DNA from: Streptomyces sp. NBC_01197
GTDB lineage: Bacteria; Actinomycetota; Actinomycetes; Streptomycetales; Streptomycetaceae
Assembly (NCBI RefSeq): GCF_036010505.1
Contig: NZ_CP108569.1
Location: 3,483,001 to 3,547,000 of the forward strand
Reading direction: 5' to 3'
Length of the DNA stretch: 64,000 nucleotides
The notes under the pieces are model-generated. The model did no database searches. It was not told where the DNA came from and saw only the letters and a program-made list of their open reading frames with translations. The translations under genes were made by a program, and so were the position numbers. This document shows positions 17,310 through 25,906 of the stretch, in pieces. Within the stretch, counting starts at the first letter, position 1. Each line of letters opens with the position of its first letter.

Positions 17310-17846
17310 CTACGGCGTGGCCGGGGACCACACGCCGCACCACTGTTCGGCGCCCCACGCCTCGAACCGCTCCGCCTCGGTGAACCCCAGCTTCGCCGCG
17401 AGGCGCATCGAGCGGGCGTTGGCGGTCTGGGTGAAGAGCACCACGGGCTGGCCGGGAAGCGCGTCGGCGAACCAGCCGAGCGCCGCCGCGCACGCCTCTG
17501 CGGCGTACCCGTGTCCCCAGGCATCCGGCAGGAACAGGTAACCGAGCGCGGGCAGATCCGGACGGACACGACTCCGCTGCTCCGGGCCGCGCCAATTGAG
17601 CTCGATGGTGCCGATCATCGCCCCGTCGAGCTCGACCACGAAAAGGCCCGGATGTCTCCCGGGTATCTCGGGCAACGCGCGCTCCAACTCAGCACGCGGC
17701 CGAGGGCCGCCCAGGTAGGCGCCCACCTCCGGCGAGGCGAGCAGCTCGATGGTCGCCGCACGGTCCCGGGCCTCGGACTCGCGGAGCACGAGGCGCTCGG
17801 TCTTGACCGGGACGGGTGGCCAGGAGGCGGAACCTAGTTCAGTCAT
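17310..17846 (-). CDS. GNAT acetyltransferase, RimJ/RimL type
   Basis: The 178-residue protein begins VKTERLVLRESEARDRAATIELL, the usual RimJ/RimL opening. It contains GTIELNWRGPE and the LGYLFLPDAWGHGYAAEAC segment (acetyl-CoA pyrophosphate-binding loop), then TANARSMRLAAKLGFTEAERF. It should transfer an acetyl group from acetyl-CoA to an N-terminal or small-molecule amine; the substrate is unknown. It lies between purA and the XRE operon, on the same strand as both but with gaps, and is probably a single-gene unit. Confidence 0.87.
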   Translation of the reverse strand: MTELGSASWPPVPVKTERLVLRESEARDRAATIELLASPEVGAYLGGPRPRAELERALPEIPGRHPGLFVVELDGAMIGTIELNWRGPEQRSRVRPDLPALGYLFLPDAWGHGYAAEACAAALGWFADALPGQPVVLFTQTANARSMRLAAKLGFTEAERFEAWGAEQWCGVWSPATP

Positions 17847-17987
17847 CCGGGCAAGCTATCGCCCGGGCGGCGGACAGAGTAATCACACCACCTCGCCCGG
17901 GCGGCCGGACGCGCGACGGCGGCCGCCCCGTCACCACAGCAACAGGTCGGCCGCCGCACAGTGCGCCCGCGGTCCCTCTCAGGTCCG

Positions 17988-19271
17988 TCAGATGAACGAG
18001 TTGATCTCGATCGTCTCGGTCCGGCCCGGGCCCACACCGATCGCCGAGATCGGTGCGCCGGACATCTCCTCCAGCGCCTTCACGTACGCCTGCGCGTTCT
18101 TCGGCAGGTCGGCGAAGGTCTTCGCCTTGGTGATGTCCTCGGTCCAGCCGGGCAGGTACTCGTAGACCGGCTTCGCGTGGTGGAAGTCCGTCTGGCTGAA
18201 CGGCAGCTCGTCGACGCGCTTGCCGTCGATCTCGTACGCCACGCACACCGGGATCTGCTCCCAGCCCGTGAGGATGTCGAGCTTGGTGAGGAAGAAGTCG
18301 GTCAGCCCGTTCACCCGCGTCGCATAGCGCGCGATGACCGCGTCGAACCAGCCGCAGCGGCGGTCGCGGCCGGTCGTGACGCCGTACTCGTGGCCGATCG
18401 AGCGCAGCTTGTCGCCGTCCTCGTCGAAGAGCTCGGTCGGGAACGGTCCGGCGCCCACCCGCGTGGTGTACGCCTTGAGGATGCCGATGACCCGGGTGAT
18501 CTTCGTCGGGCCGACGCCGGTACCGGTGCAGGCGCCGCCCGCGGTCGGGTTGGACGACGTGACGAAGGGGTACGTGCCGTGGTCGACGTCCAGGAGCGTG
18601 CCCTGGCCGCCCTCCATGAGGACGACCTTGTTCTCGTCCAGCGCCTTGTTCAGGACGAGCGCGGTGTCCGCGACGTACGGGCGGATCTGCTCGCCGTAGC
18701 CGAGCAGCTCCTCGACGATCTGGCCGGCCTCGATCGCGCGCCGGTTGTAGAGCTTGGCGAGGATCTGGTTCTTGCCGTCGAGCGCGGCCTCGACCTTCTG
18801 CTCCAGGATCGACTCGTCGTAGAGGTCCTGGACGCGGATACCGACACGGTTGATCTTGTCGGCGTAGGCCGGGCCGATGCCCCGGCCGGTGGTGCCGATC
18901 TTCCGCTTGCCGAGGAACCGTTCCGTCACCTTGTCGACCGTGGTGTGATACGGCGTGATCAGATGCGCGTTACCGCTGACCAGCAGCTTGGACGTGTCCA
19001 CGCCGCGGTCGTTCAGCCCGCTCAGCTCGGAGAGCAGGACCGCTGGGTCGACGACGACTCCGTTACCGATCACCGGAGTGCACTCCGGTGAGAGGATTCC
19101 GGAAGGGAGGAGGTGGAGCGCGTACTTCTGGTCGCCTACGACGACCGTGTGGCCGGCATTGTTGCCGCCCTGGTAGCGCACCACGTAATCCACGGATCCA
19201 CCGAGGAGGTCGGTGGCCTTTCCCTTGCCCTCGTCACCCCACTGAGCACCGAGCAGCACAAGTGCGGGCAC
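17988..19271 (-). CDS. purA: Adenylosuccinate synthetase
   Basis: The 427-residue enzyme catalyses the GTP-dependent joining of IMP and aspartate to adenylosuccinate, the first step from IMP to AMP. The N-terminus [21 protein letters not shown] is the GTP/IMP-binding loop. [27 protein letters not shown] (Arg switch region) and STNPTAGG-like [19 protein letters not shown] follow. The C-terminus [15 protein letters not shown] is also canonical. Start is GTG 19271 behind GGAAGGGG. The gene is divergent from the lipid-kinase-like gene at 19437; a strong hairpin lies about 105 bases upstream of the start codon. Confidence 0.97.
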   Translation of the reverse strand: MPALVLLGAQWGDEGKGKATDLLGGSVDYVVRYQGGNNAGHTVVVGDQKYALHLLPSGILSPECTPVIGNGVVVDPAVLLSELSGLNDRGVDTSKLLVSGNAHLITPYHTTVDKVTERFLGKRKIGTTGRGIGPAYADKINRVGIRVQDLYDESILEQKVEAALDGKNQILAKLYNRRAIEAGQIVEELLGYGEQIRPYVADTALVLNKALDENKVVLMEGGQGTLLDVDHGTYPFVTSSNPTAGGACTGTGVGPTKITRVIGILKAYTTRVGAGPFPTELFDEDGDKLRSIGHEYGVTTGRDRRCGWFDAVIARYATRVNGLTDFFLTKLDILTGWEQIPVCVAYEIDGKRVDELPFSQTDFHHAKPVYEYLPGWTEDITKAKTFADLPKNAQAYVKALEEMSGAPISAIGVGPGRTETIEINSFI

Positions 19272-19374
19272 AGGCGTACACCCCTTCCGGGCGGGGCATG
19301 TCCAAGGTCAGGGGGCGCACGTCTGGCGTACGCCGATACCTGAACCGTCGAACCGGCTGCCCCGGAATAGACGA

Positions 19375-19402
19375 AGCCCCTGGCGCAATAGCGCAAGGGG
19401 CT
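19375..19402. promoter_or_regulatory. Strong hairpin in purA / kinase-like divergent region
   Basis: Arms 19375-19386 and 19391-19402 pair over 12 positions with one G-A mismatch around an AATA loop (core GGCGC-AATA-GCGC after GCCCCT). It lies in the untranslated leader of purA, about 105 bases before its start, and 35 bases before the divergent gene at 19437. There is no T-run on either side, so it may be an attenuator, an mRNA-stability element or a terminator-like insulator. Confidence 0.5.
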
Positions 19403-19436
19403 CTTGCACAAAGATGCTACCCGAGGAAGGACCGAG

Positions 19437-20288
19437 GTGTCGGCTCCAGATCCCCCAGCGAGCACCGAGCATCAGCTGCTGGTGGTCATCGACCCGGTCG
19501 CCCGCCGTGCGGACGGCGAATCCGTACGGATCGCGAAGGACGTGCTGTGCGCCGGCGCACACGCCAAGATCTGTCTGCCCGAGGGGCCGGAGGAGTTCGC
19601 GCGGGCGCTCGCGAGACGCGGTCACCGGCGCCTCGTGGTGGTCGGCGACGACCGGGCGCTGCTCAGAGCGGTGACCCTGCTGCACCGCGAGCCCGACCGG
19701 GCACGCGGCGCCCTGTCCCTGGTGCCGGTCGGCCCGGCCCCCGCGCTGGAGCTGGCGCGGTCGCTGGGTGTCCCGGTGGGTGCGGTGGCCGCGGCGCGGT
19801 CGGTGCTCGACGGCGCGGTGCGCTGGCTGGACCTGCTGGTGGACGACAGCGACGCGGTGGTGCTGGGCGATCTGCGGATCCCGGTGCCGGCCCCGCGCTC
19901 CGGGCTGCCGGGCGCGGACGACGAAGGGGCGCACTCGGTGTGGGGCGCCTGCCGCTCGCTCGTACGGACCCTCGTCGGGCCTGCGCCCGCGCCGGAGGCG
20001 CCCCGGGTGCAGCGGCTGCGGGTGGAGGCGGACGGCGTCCTGCTGGCCGATCTGGACCGGCCGGTCACGGACGTCCGGGTCTCGTCGCGGGGCGGCGCGG
20101 GGAAGGCGGAGGTGACCATCGAGCTGCTCTCCGGTGACCGGCTGACGGCCGAGGCGCTGGCGGTGACCGTTTCCGGGGCGGACTTCCGGTACCGCAGGGA
20201 CGGTCTGGTGGGCGGCCCGGTGCGGACCCGGACGTGGATGGTGCGGGCGGGGGTCTGGGGGCTGACGCTGCCCGCGGTCGCGGTGTAG
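19437..20288 (+). CDS. Diacylglycerol kinase-like catalytic domain protein
   Basis: I chose GTG 19437, which follows GAGGAAGG. The 283-residue product opens with HQLLVVIDPVARRADGESV, resembling the N-terminal strand and nucleotide-binding region of DAGK_cat proteins. GHRRLVVVGDDRALLRAV (the GGDG-like loop, here GDDR) and a C-terminal beta-rich domain (VTDVRVSSRGGAGKAEVTIELL) follow. The canonical GGDGT motif is degenerate, so phosphorylation of lipid may be weak or absent. Streptomyces genomes commonly carry this gene divergent from purA. The final codons (LTLPAVAV) are duplicated just beyond the stop. Confidence 0.6.
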   Translation: MSAPDPPASTEHQLLVVIDPVARRADGESVRIAKDVLCAGAHAKICLPEGPEEFARALARRGHRRLVVVGDDRALLRAVTLLHREPDRARGALSLVPVGPAPALELARSLGVPVGAVAAARSVLDGAVRWLDLLVDDSDAVVLGDLRIPVPAPRSGLPGADDEGAHSVWGACRSLVRTLVGPAPAPEAPRVQRLRVEADGVLLADLDRPVTDVRVSSRGGAGKAEVTIELLSGDRLTAEALAVTVSGADFRYRRDGLVGGPVRTRTWMVRAGVWGLTLPAVAV

Positions 20289-20340
20289 GACGGTGGAGCG
20301 GCGGCTGACGCTGCCCGCGGTCGCGGTCGCGGTGCAGGAC
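20260..20340 (+). repeat. Partial tandem duplication at the 3' end of the kinase-like gene
   Basis: The sequence GCTGACGCTGCCCGCGGTCG at the gene's end (from 20261) recurs from 20304, including the following GCGGT and GCAGGACG-like tail. The copies are about 42 bases apart. The second lies outside the reading frame of any supported gene and marks a rearrangement scar next to the broken genes at 20366-20686. Confidence 0.6.
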
Positions 20341-20365
20341 GACGGGGAAGGCCGCCCCGTAACCG

Positions 20366-20539
20366 TCAGCCGAAGCGCTTCTCGCACTCCACGTTCCAGC
20401 GCTCCATCAGCGCCGCCAGTTCCCCGTGCAGGAACTCGAAGAAGGCCAGCGTCTCCCCCCAGCCGCAGCCCTGCGGGGAGTCGGGCCCCAGGTTCGCGAC
20501 GCCTTCGCGCAGGGCGTCCTCCCAGCGCTTGATGACCAT
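20366..20539 (-). CDS. Short open frame of 57 aa, possible C-terminal remnant
   Basis: From ATG 20539 the frame encodes MVIKRWEDALREGVANL, then GCGWGETLAFFEFLHGELAALMERW and a basic end, a plausible helical peptide with strong coding bias. An in-frame stop lies about 50 bases upstream and there is no good ribosome binding site. The segment looks like the tail of a longer protein rather than a complete gene. No family is recognised. Confidence 0.35.
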   Translation of the reverse strand: MVIKRWEDALREGVANLGPDSPQGCGWGETLAFFEFLHGELAALMERWNVECEKRFG

Positions 20540-20590
20540 GTCGCGGCTGGCCCAGGACCGGCTGCGGGAGTTCCAGTGCCCGGCGCGGAG

Positions 20591-20686
20591 ATGGCCTGGT
20601 CACCGGTGGTGATCCTGCTGCTGCTCACGGCGGCGCCGGTGGCAGGGGGCCTGACGGCACTGCGGCGGAGGGACATGAACGGGTGA
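20591..20686 (+). pseudogene. C-terminal fragment of an ABC-2 type permease
   Basis: The 31 codons from ATG 20591 read SPVVILLLLTAAPVAGG followed by LTALRRRDMNG and stop. This is the typical last membrane helix and LRRRD tail of ABC-2 family drug/antibiotic permeases. The rest of the permease and its ATPase are absent. Together with the adjacent duplicated tail and 57-codon fragment, it suggests a deletion scar. Confidence 0.55.
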
Positions 20687-20712
20687 GGGGGCGGGTCCCT
20701 CACCCCGGGGGG

Positions 20713-21309
20713 TCAGCGCACGTAGTTCTGGAGCACTTCGGTGTCGAGCTCGATACCCACCGGGTCGGGCAGCATGAGCACTTCGCCGAACTTGACGGTG
20801 TGACTGTCGCGGTAGCCGCCGCCTTCCGGGTCCGGCGCACTGAACACCGTGACGGCACCGGCCTCGCGGTCGACCAGCAGATAGACGGGAATCCCGGCGC
20901 CGGCGTAGGCGACGGGCTTCTCCTTGCGGTCCCGGCGGTCGGTGTCACGGTCGTACGAAGTGATCTCGACGGTCATCAGCACACCGTCCGGATCCGCCCA
21001 CTCACCCTGCCCCGCGAAGTTGCCCCGCGGGGCAAGAGAACCGTCCGGACGCGCCCTGCCGTTACGGTACGACTCGACCTTCAGACCCTGGTCACCGCCG
21101 TACAGTCCGAGTTCGGGCCGGTGCTGCATACAGATTCCCTGCAGCCACATCCAGATCTCGTTGTGATCCCCGTCCGGCACTCCGCTGTCTCCGATCCGAC
21201 CGTCGATGAACTCCAGCCTGACGGCATCGGACTCCGTAGCCGAGAACTTGGCGATCTTCTCGAATTCCTCGACCGTGATCTGAGACGTGCGCTCTGCCAT
21301 AACCGTCAT
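20713..21309 (-). CDS. Uma2-family (DUF820) putative PD-(D/E)XK endonuclease
   Basis: The 198-residue protein opens ISQ-like SQITVEEFEKIAKFS and has RLEFIDGRIGDSGVPDGDHNEI, the Uma2 first core. The nuclease core segments are RARPDGSLAPRG (PD) and VLMTVEITSYDRDTDRRDRKEKPVAYAGAGIPVYLLVDR, carrying the E-x-T/S...K set. Uma2 genes are abundant in Streptomyces and cyanobacteria; the biological role is not settled, though transposon or defence links have been proposed. ATG 21309 follows a purine-rich GAAGGGGG. It appears to be a single-gene unit. Confidence 0.88.
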   Translation of the reverse strand: MTVMAERTSQITVEEFEKIAKFSATESDAVRLEFIDGRIGDSGVPDGDHNEIWMWLQGICMQHRPELGLYGGDQGLKVESYRNGRARPDGSLAPRGNFAGQGEWADPDGVLMTVEITSYDRDTDRRDRKEKPVAYAGAGIPVYLLVDREAGAVTVFSAPDPEGGGYRDSHTVKFGEVLMLPDPVGIELDTEVLQNYVR

Positions 21310-21398
21310 CTTGCACCCCCTTCTGTGCGAGCACCAGTGTCGCCAGGCGGACGCCGATCCGGGCCCGAACCCGCGACGATCGCCCGTTCGAGTGATCG

Positions 21399-22070
21399 CT
21401 ACCCCGGCCTGACCAGCCCGGTCTCGTATGCGAAGACCGCCGCCTGGGTCCGGTCCCGCAGGCCGAGTTTCACCAGGATCCGGCTCACGTGCGTTTTGAT
21501 GGTGGACTCGGCGACGATCAGCCGGGAGGCGATCTCCGCGTTCGACAGGCCCTGCGCGATCAGCACCAGCACCTCACTCTCGCGCTCCGTGAGTTCCTCG
21601 ACCCGGGCGAGCGAGGGCTGCCTCGGGGTGTCCGACAGCCGGGAGAACTCGACGATCAGTCGCTTGGTGATCGTGGGGGCGAGCAGCGCCTCGCCGGCCG
21701 CCACCACCCTTACGCCATCGGCCAGTTGGCGGGCCGACGCGTCCTTCAGCAGAAAGCCCGACGCCCCCGCGCGCAGCGCCTGGTAGACGTACTCGTCGAG
21801 GTCGAAGGTGGTCAGGACCAGCACCTTCGCCGCCTCGTCCGCCGCGACGATCTCGCGGGTCGCCTCGATGCCGTTCAGCTCGGGCATCCGGATGTCCATC
21901 AGGACCACGTCCGGGCGCAGGGCCGCCACCTGGGCCACCGCCTCGACACCGTTGACCGCCTCGCCGATCACCTCGATGTCCGGCATCGCGTTGAGCAGGA
22001 CCGAGAACCCCTCGCGCACCATCATCTGGTCGTCGACGATCAGGACTCTGATGGCCGGCGCGGCCGTCAT
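21399..22070 (-). CDS. NarL/FixJ-family response regulator
   Basis: The 223-residue protein has a receiver domain (1-125) with the acidic pocket VDD at 12-14, phospho-acceptor D59 (VVLMDIRMPE) and the TTFD and K positions. A LuxR-type helix-turn-helix follows (about 150-215; LTERESEVLVLIAQGLSNAEIA). It overlaps the histidine kinase gene upstream by four bases, so the two are produced together. Target genes are unknown; the pair may autoregulate. It stands between the Uma2 gene and the kynurenine operon, with no obvious link to either. Confidence 0.95.
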   Translation of the reverse strand: MTAAPAIRVLIVDDQMMVREGFSVLLNAMPDIEVIGEAVNGVEAVAQVAALRPDVVLMDIRMPELNGIEATREIVAADEAAKVLVLTTFDLDEYVYQALRAGASGFLLKDASARQLADGVRVVAAGEALLAPTITKRLIVEFSRLSDTPRQPSLARVEELTERESEVLVLIAQGLSNAEIASRLIVAESTIKTHVSRILVKLGLRDRTQAAVFAYETGLVRPG

Positions 22071-23377
22071 TCGGACTCCTCCGCGGAACGCTGCACCGGG
22101 ATGAACGCGGCTATCTCGTAACCGCCGTCCTCCGTGCTCTCCGTGGTGATCTCACCGTTCAGCATGGTGACCCGCTCCCGCATCCCGGTGAGGCCGTGGC
22201 CGGCTCCCGGGGAAGGCTTGACAAGGCCCTGCGGCGGCCCGTTGATCACGCGCAGACCGAGCCCGCCCAGGACGTAACTGATCTCCACCCGGGCCTGCGA
22301 GCCCGGCGCGTGGCGCAGCGTGTTGCTCAGCGCCTCCTGGATGATGCGGTACGCCGACAGCTCGACGCCCTGCGGGAGTTCACGTACCGCGCCGGTCACG
22401 GTCTTCTCCACGGCGAGGCCCGCCTCCCGGACGTTGGTGAGCAGCCCTTCGAGTTCGGCGAGGGTGGGCTGCGGGGCGTCCGGCGCCTCGTAGTCCTCGG
22501 CCCGTACGACGCCGAGCACCCGGCGCAGCTCCGTCAGGGCCGCCACCGCGTTCTCCCTGATCACCTCGAACGACCTGGTCAGCTCGGGCGGCGGATCGGT
22601 CACCCGGTACGGGGCGGCCTCGGCCTGGATGGCGACCACCGACATGTGGTGGGCGACGACGTCGTGCAGCTCACGGGCGATGGTGGTGCGCTCCTCCAGC
22701 AGGGTGCGCCGGTCGCGTTCGATGGCGGTGACCGTCTGCTGGGCGGTGACCTCGCGGTGCGCCTCGCGGCGGACCTGCACCGTCGTGGTGACGAGGAGGG
22801 CGACCGCGGAGAGGAACAGCATCAGCGCCATGTTGGAGCCGTTCATATCGACAGGGCCCACCACCGCCCCCGTGAGGAACCCGTACAGCGCCGTACCCGC
22901 CCACATCCAGGCGGCGGTCCGCGGACTGGTCCTGGCCGCGACCACGGTCACCACCACGAGATGCGCGAGGAAGACGCTGTCGGGCCAGGGCCAGGACCCC
23001 CAGCTGCTGCCGAGCAGGCTGACGACGGGGGCGGACGCCAGCGACACCCACCAGGCGCCGACCGGCCTGACCAGGGTCATCACGACCGCAGCGGCCGAGA
23101 TCAGACCGGTCAGGAGAGACAGGGGCCCTTCGAAGCTGACGGTGCCGTGGGCGGCCAGCAGCAGCGTGATCAGGGCGAAGCCCAGCACCACCGCGTGCGG
23201 GATCCACCTCGCGCGGGCCCGTATCCGGCCGGGCAACCGCCTGGTCAGCGGTCCGTCCGTCCGCATCGGCTGCAGCGGGCGGTAGGCGAAGGCATCGTTG
23301 AAGAGGTCCTGGCGCAGGCCCGCCAGGACTCCCTGGGCCAGTCGTAGCTCTGGGCTCCGCGTCTCTGTATCGGTCAC
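22067..23377 (-). CDS. Membrane sensor histidine kinase (HisKA_3 type)
   Basis: The 436-residue kinase starts at GTG 23377. Four to five hydrophobic segments (about 55-185) form the membrane sensor without a large extracellular loop. A DHp helix with phospho-acceptor H238 (TIARELHDVVAHHMS) and a HATPase_c domain follow (AYRIIQEALSNTLRHAPG N-box, then GHGLTGMRERV). This is the usual partner of NarL-type regulators, here the gene that overlaps its stop. The signal is unknown; absence of an extracellular domain suggests sensing within or near the membrane. Confidence 0.94.
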   Translation of the reverse strand: MTDTETRSPELRLAQGVLAGLRQDLFNDAFAYRPLQPMRTDGPLTRRLPGRIRARARWIPHAVVLGFALITLLLAAHGTVSFEGPLSLLTGLISAAAVVMTLVRPVGAWWVSLASAPVVSLLGSSWGSWPWPDSVFLAHLVVVTVVAARTSPRTAAWMWAGTALYGFLTGAVVGPVDMNGSNMALMLFLSAVALLVTTTVQVRREAHREVTAQQTVTAIERDRRTLLEERTTIARELHDVVAHHMSVVAIQAEAAPYRVTDPPPELTRSFEVIRENAVAALTELRRVLGVVRAEDYEAPDAPQPTLAELEGLLTNVREAGLAVEKTVTGAVRELPQGVELSAYRIIQEALSNTLRHAPGSQARVEISYVLGGLGLRVINGPPQGLVKPSPGAGHGLTGMRERVTMLNGEITTESTEDGGYEIAAFIPVQRSAEESE

Positions 23378-23508
23378 AGCACCACGGTAGGCGGCGGCGC
23401 CGTCCCGGTCGTCCGCACTGATGCGGAACCTGGGAGGTCCTCCTCAGGTACTACCGGTGGGGGACGGACCTCATTGAGGTCAGTTGTGCTGCCGACGGGC
23501 GCCGGTCC

Positions 23509-24375
23509 TCACCAGGCCAGTTGCTCGATCTCCGCGACGACCACCGCGCAGGCGTCGGCCGCCGGGTCGATCGGCGCGTAGTGCCCGACGCCGTCGAGCA
23601 GTGTCACGCCGACCAGCTCGCCCTCCTTGGCCGCCGCGTCCGCGTACGCGTCGGCGAGCTGCGGCGGAACGGTGGTGTCGTCCCGGCCCTGGACGACCGT
23701 GGTCGCGATGCCGGTGGGGAGCAGAGCGGACGGGTCCGCCCACTGCGCACGGACCACGGCTGTGGTGTCCGCGCCCGCTGTGCCTGCCGCTGCCGTGTCG
23801 GCGGACGCCAGGAACTGCTCCACTGCGCCCTCGCACACCCCCAGCTCACGGGCGAGGGCGAAGTGTGCGAGCGGGGCCAGCGCGACCACCCCACGGAAGG
23901 GCGGCGTGGAACGGTGCCACGGCGCCTCGGGCGGCAGTACGTGCCGGGCGGCCGCCCACAGCGCGAGGTGCCCGCCGGCCGAGTGCCCGGTGAGGACCGT
24001 CCGGCGCAGGTCGGCACGCGGCAGGCCGGACGGTACGAGATCGGGCAGCGCGTCCAGGGCGGCGGCGACGTCATCGAGGGTGTCGGGCCACCGGCCGGCG
24101 CTCGCCTCCTCGGCACCGCCCCGCCGGTACTCGACACTGGCTACCGCGAAGCCCCGGCGGGCCAGGAAGGCCGCGAACGGAGAGATGTGCCCGCGGTCGT
24201 ACCGCTGCCGCCAGGAGCCGCCGTGCAGCACGACGACGAGCGGGACCGGCCCCTCGCCGCCGTGCGGGGCGTAGAAGTCCACGGCCTGGTCGGGGTGTTC
24301 GCCGTACGCAGCGGTGGCATCGGGGGCGACTGCGGGATGCGCGAGGACCGAATCGGCCTCTGCGTCGTCCGACAT
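23509..24375 (-). CDS. Alpha/beta hydrolase, probable N-formylkynurenine formamidase
   Basis: The 288-residue hydrolase has the HGGSWRQRYDRG oxyanion-hole motif of BD-FAE/carboxylesterase-like enzymes. The nucleophile elbow GHSAGGHLALWAA, then QGRDDTTVPPQLADAY (acid) and GVGHYAPIDP (histidine) complete the triad. It is the third gene of a set with tryptophan 2,3-dioxygenase and kynureninase. The missing reaction between them is hydrolysis of N-formylkynurenine, and animal AFMID-type formamidases are alpha/beta hydrolases of this kind. The role is therefore inferred mainly from context. It lies 56 bases after kynureninase. Confidence 0.75.
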   Translation of the reverse strand: MSDDAEADSVLAHPAVAPDATAAYGEHPDQAVDFYAPHGGEGPVPLVVVLHGGSWRQRYDRGHISPFAAFLARRGFAVASVEYRRGGAEEASAGRWPDTLDDVAAALDALPDLVPSGLPRADLRRTVLTGHSAGGHLALWAAARHVLPPEAPWHRSTPPFRGVVALAPLAHFALARELGVCEGAVEQFLASADTAAAGTAGADTTAVVRAQWADPSALLPTGIATTVVQGRDDTTVPPQLADAYADAAAKEGELVGVTLLDGVGHYAPIDPAADACAVVVAEIEQLAW

Positions 24376-24430
24376 ACGGCTTCAACCTCTCTCTGTGCGG
24401 GCCGGATTGCCCTGACCAGCGGGGACGCTA

Positions 24431-25906
24431 TCAGGCCAGTACCTCCCCCAGAACGCGCGCGGCACGCAGCGCATCGCCGAAACTGACGTAGAGCGGGGTG
24501 AACCCGAAGCGCAGGATGTCCGGCGGCCTGAAGTCACCGACGACGCCGCGGGCGATCAGCTCCTTCATGACCGCCCCGGCGTTCTCGCACCTCAGCGACA
24601 CCTGGCTGCCCCGCTGTTCGTGGATGGCCGGGGTCACCGATTCGAGGTTCACGCACTCCAGGAAGAAGTCCGTCAGGGCGAGTGACTTGGTCCGGACCGC
24701 CTCGACCGACACCCCGTCCCATACATCGAGCGCCGACTCCAGCGCGAGCATCGAGAGGATGTCGGGGGTGCCGACCCGGCCGCGCGGGGCGCCGTCGGCC
24801 GGGGTGTATCCGGGCTCCATGCCGAACGGGTCCTGGTGCGAGTTCCAGCCCGGCAGCGGGGAGTCGAAAGAGGCCTGGAGGTCCGGGCGCACGTACAGGA
24901 AGGCGGGCGAACCCGGCCCGCCGTTCAGGTACTTGTAGGTGCAGCCGACCGCGAAGTCGACGCCGTGGGCCGCCAGCCCGACCGGCAGCGCACCCGCGCT
25001 GTGGCAGAGATCCCAGACGACCGCCGCGCCCGCCGCGTGCACGGCGGCGGTCACGGCGGGCAGGTCGTGCAGCCGTCCTGTGCGGTAGTCGACATGGTTG
25101 ACCAGGGCGGCGGCGGTACGGGGGCCGACCGGGTCGCCCGGTGCGTACGGGACGATCCGCCGGCCGGTCATCCGGGCCGCCGACGCGGCGATGTAGCCGT
25201 CCGTCGGGAAGGTCGCGGCGTCGACCAGGATCTCGTCTCGGTCGTCCCCGGCCGGCCGGACCGCTGCCACAAGTGCCTTGAAGACGTTGACGCTTGTCGA
25301 GTCGCCGACGACCACGGTGCCGGGCGCCGCACCGACGAGCGGCGCGATCCTGTCACCGATGCGCTCCGGCGCGGTCCACCAGCCGGACTCCTCCCAGGAG
25401 CGGATGCCCATCGCACCCCACTCGTGGGTGATGACCTCCTGCATCCGCGCGGGAACGTGCCGGGGCAGGGCGCCGAGGGAGTTGCCGTCGAGGTAGACCG
25501 TGCCGGGGGCGACGGTGAACAGCTGCCGGAGCGGGGCCAGTTCGTCGGCGGCGTCGAGCTCGGCGGCCCGGCGGGCCAGGTCGGACAGGTCCGACAGGGC
25601 GGACGGGGCTGAGGGGCCGGGCAGGGCGGACAGGTCGGGCTCGGACTGCACCGGTGCGGGCTTCATCAGCTGGTCCTCGGTCGTCGGGGGGATCGCGGTG
25701 GACGGGGACATCGAGGTCGTCGGGGGCATCGAGGTCGTCGGGGGCATCGGCGAATGCGGCACCGCCGGGGCTTCGCCATGGGTCGCCGGGTCCTGCCGGG
25801 TCGCCGGGTCCTGCCGGGTGGCCGGGTCCTGCCGGGTCGCCGGGTCCTGCCGGGTCGCCGGGTCCTGCCGGGTGGCCGGGTCCTGCCGGGTGGCTGGGTC
25901 AGACAT
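24431..25906 (-). CDS. kynU: Kynureninase with a repeat-rich N-terminal extension
   Basis: The PLP enzyme converts kynurenine to anthranilate and alanine. The core (about residues 95-491) has VYLDGNSLGALPRH, GDSTSVNVFKAL, DLCHSAGALPVGL and the PLP lysine in VGCTYKYLNGGPGSPAFLYV. From ATG 25906, which overlaps the dioxygenase stop by eight bases, the protein carries about 80 extra residues. These comprise six copies of DPATRQ (18-bp units at 25788-25895) and then MPPTTS-type repeats. An alternative ATG at 25666 has GAGGA seven bases upstream and would give a 411-residue enzyme, the usual family length. The true start is undecided. Confidence 0.92.
   Translation of the reverse strand: MSDPATRQDPATRQDPATRQDPATRQDPATRQDPATRQDPATHGEAPAVPHSPMPPTTSMPPTTSMSPSTAIPPTTEDQLMKPAPVQSEPDLSALPGPSAPSALSDLSDLARRAAELDAADELAPLRQLFTVAPGTVYLDGNSLGALPRHVPARMQEVITHEWGAMGIRSWEESGWWTAPERIGDRIAPLVGAAPGTVVVGDSTSVNVFKALVAAVRPAGDDRDEILVDAATFPTDGYIAASAARMTGRRIVPYAPGDPVGPRTAAALVNHVDYRTGRLHDLPAVTAAVHAAGAAVVWDLCHSAGALPVGLAAHGVDFAVGCTYKYLNGGPGSPAFLYVRPDLQASFDSPLPGWNSHQDPFGMEPGYTPADGAPRGRVGTPDILSMLALESALDVWDGVSVEAVRTKSLALTDFFLECVNLESVTPAIHEQRGSQVSLRCENAGAVMKELIARGVVGDFRPPDILRFGFTPLYVSFGDALRAARVLGEVLA
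25788..25895 (-). repeat. Six tandem 18-bp repeats at the start of kynU
   Basis: Six consecutive copies of an 18-base unit (GGGTCCTGCCGGGTNGCC on the plus strand) differ only at one C/G position. They read as DPATRQ repeats in the kynU frame. A second, shorter degenerate 18-base repeat (MPPTTS units) lies at about 25698-25750. Because units are multiples of three, copy-number change would not shift the frame. The site is a likely polymorphic microsatellite-like locus. Confidence 0.9.

Noticed and set aside
25788..25895. CRISPR array
   Set aside because: The 18-base units are contiguous without spacers and read as in-frame codons; they are a tandem repeat.
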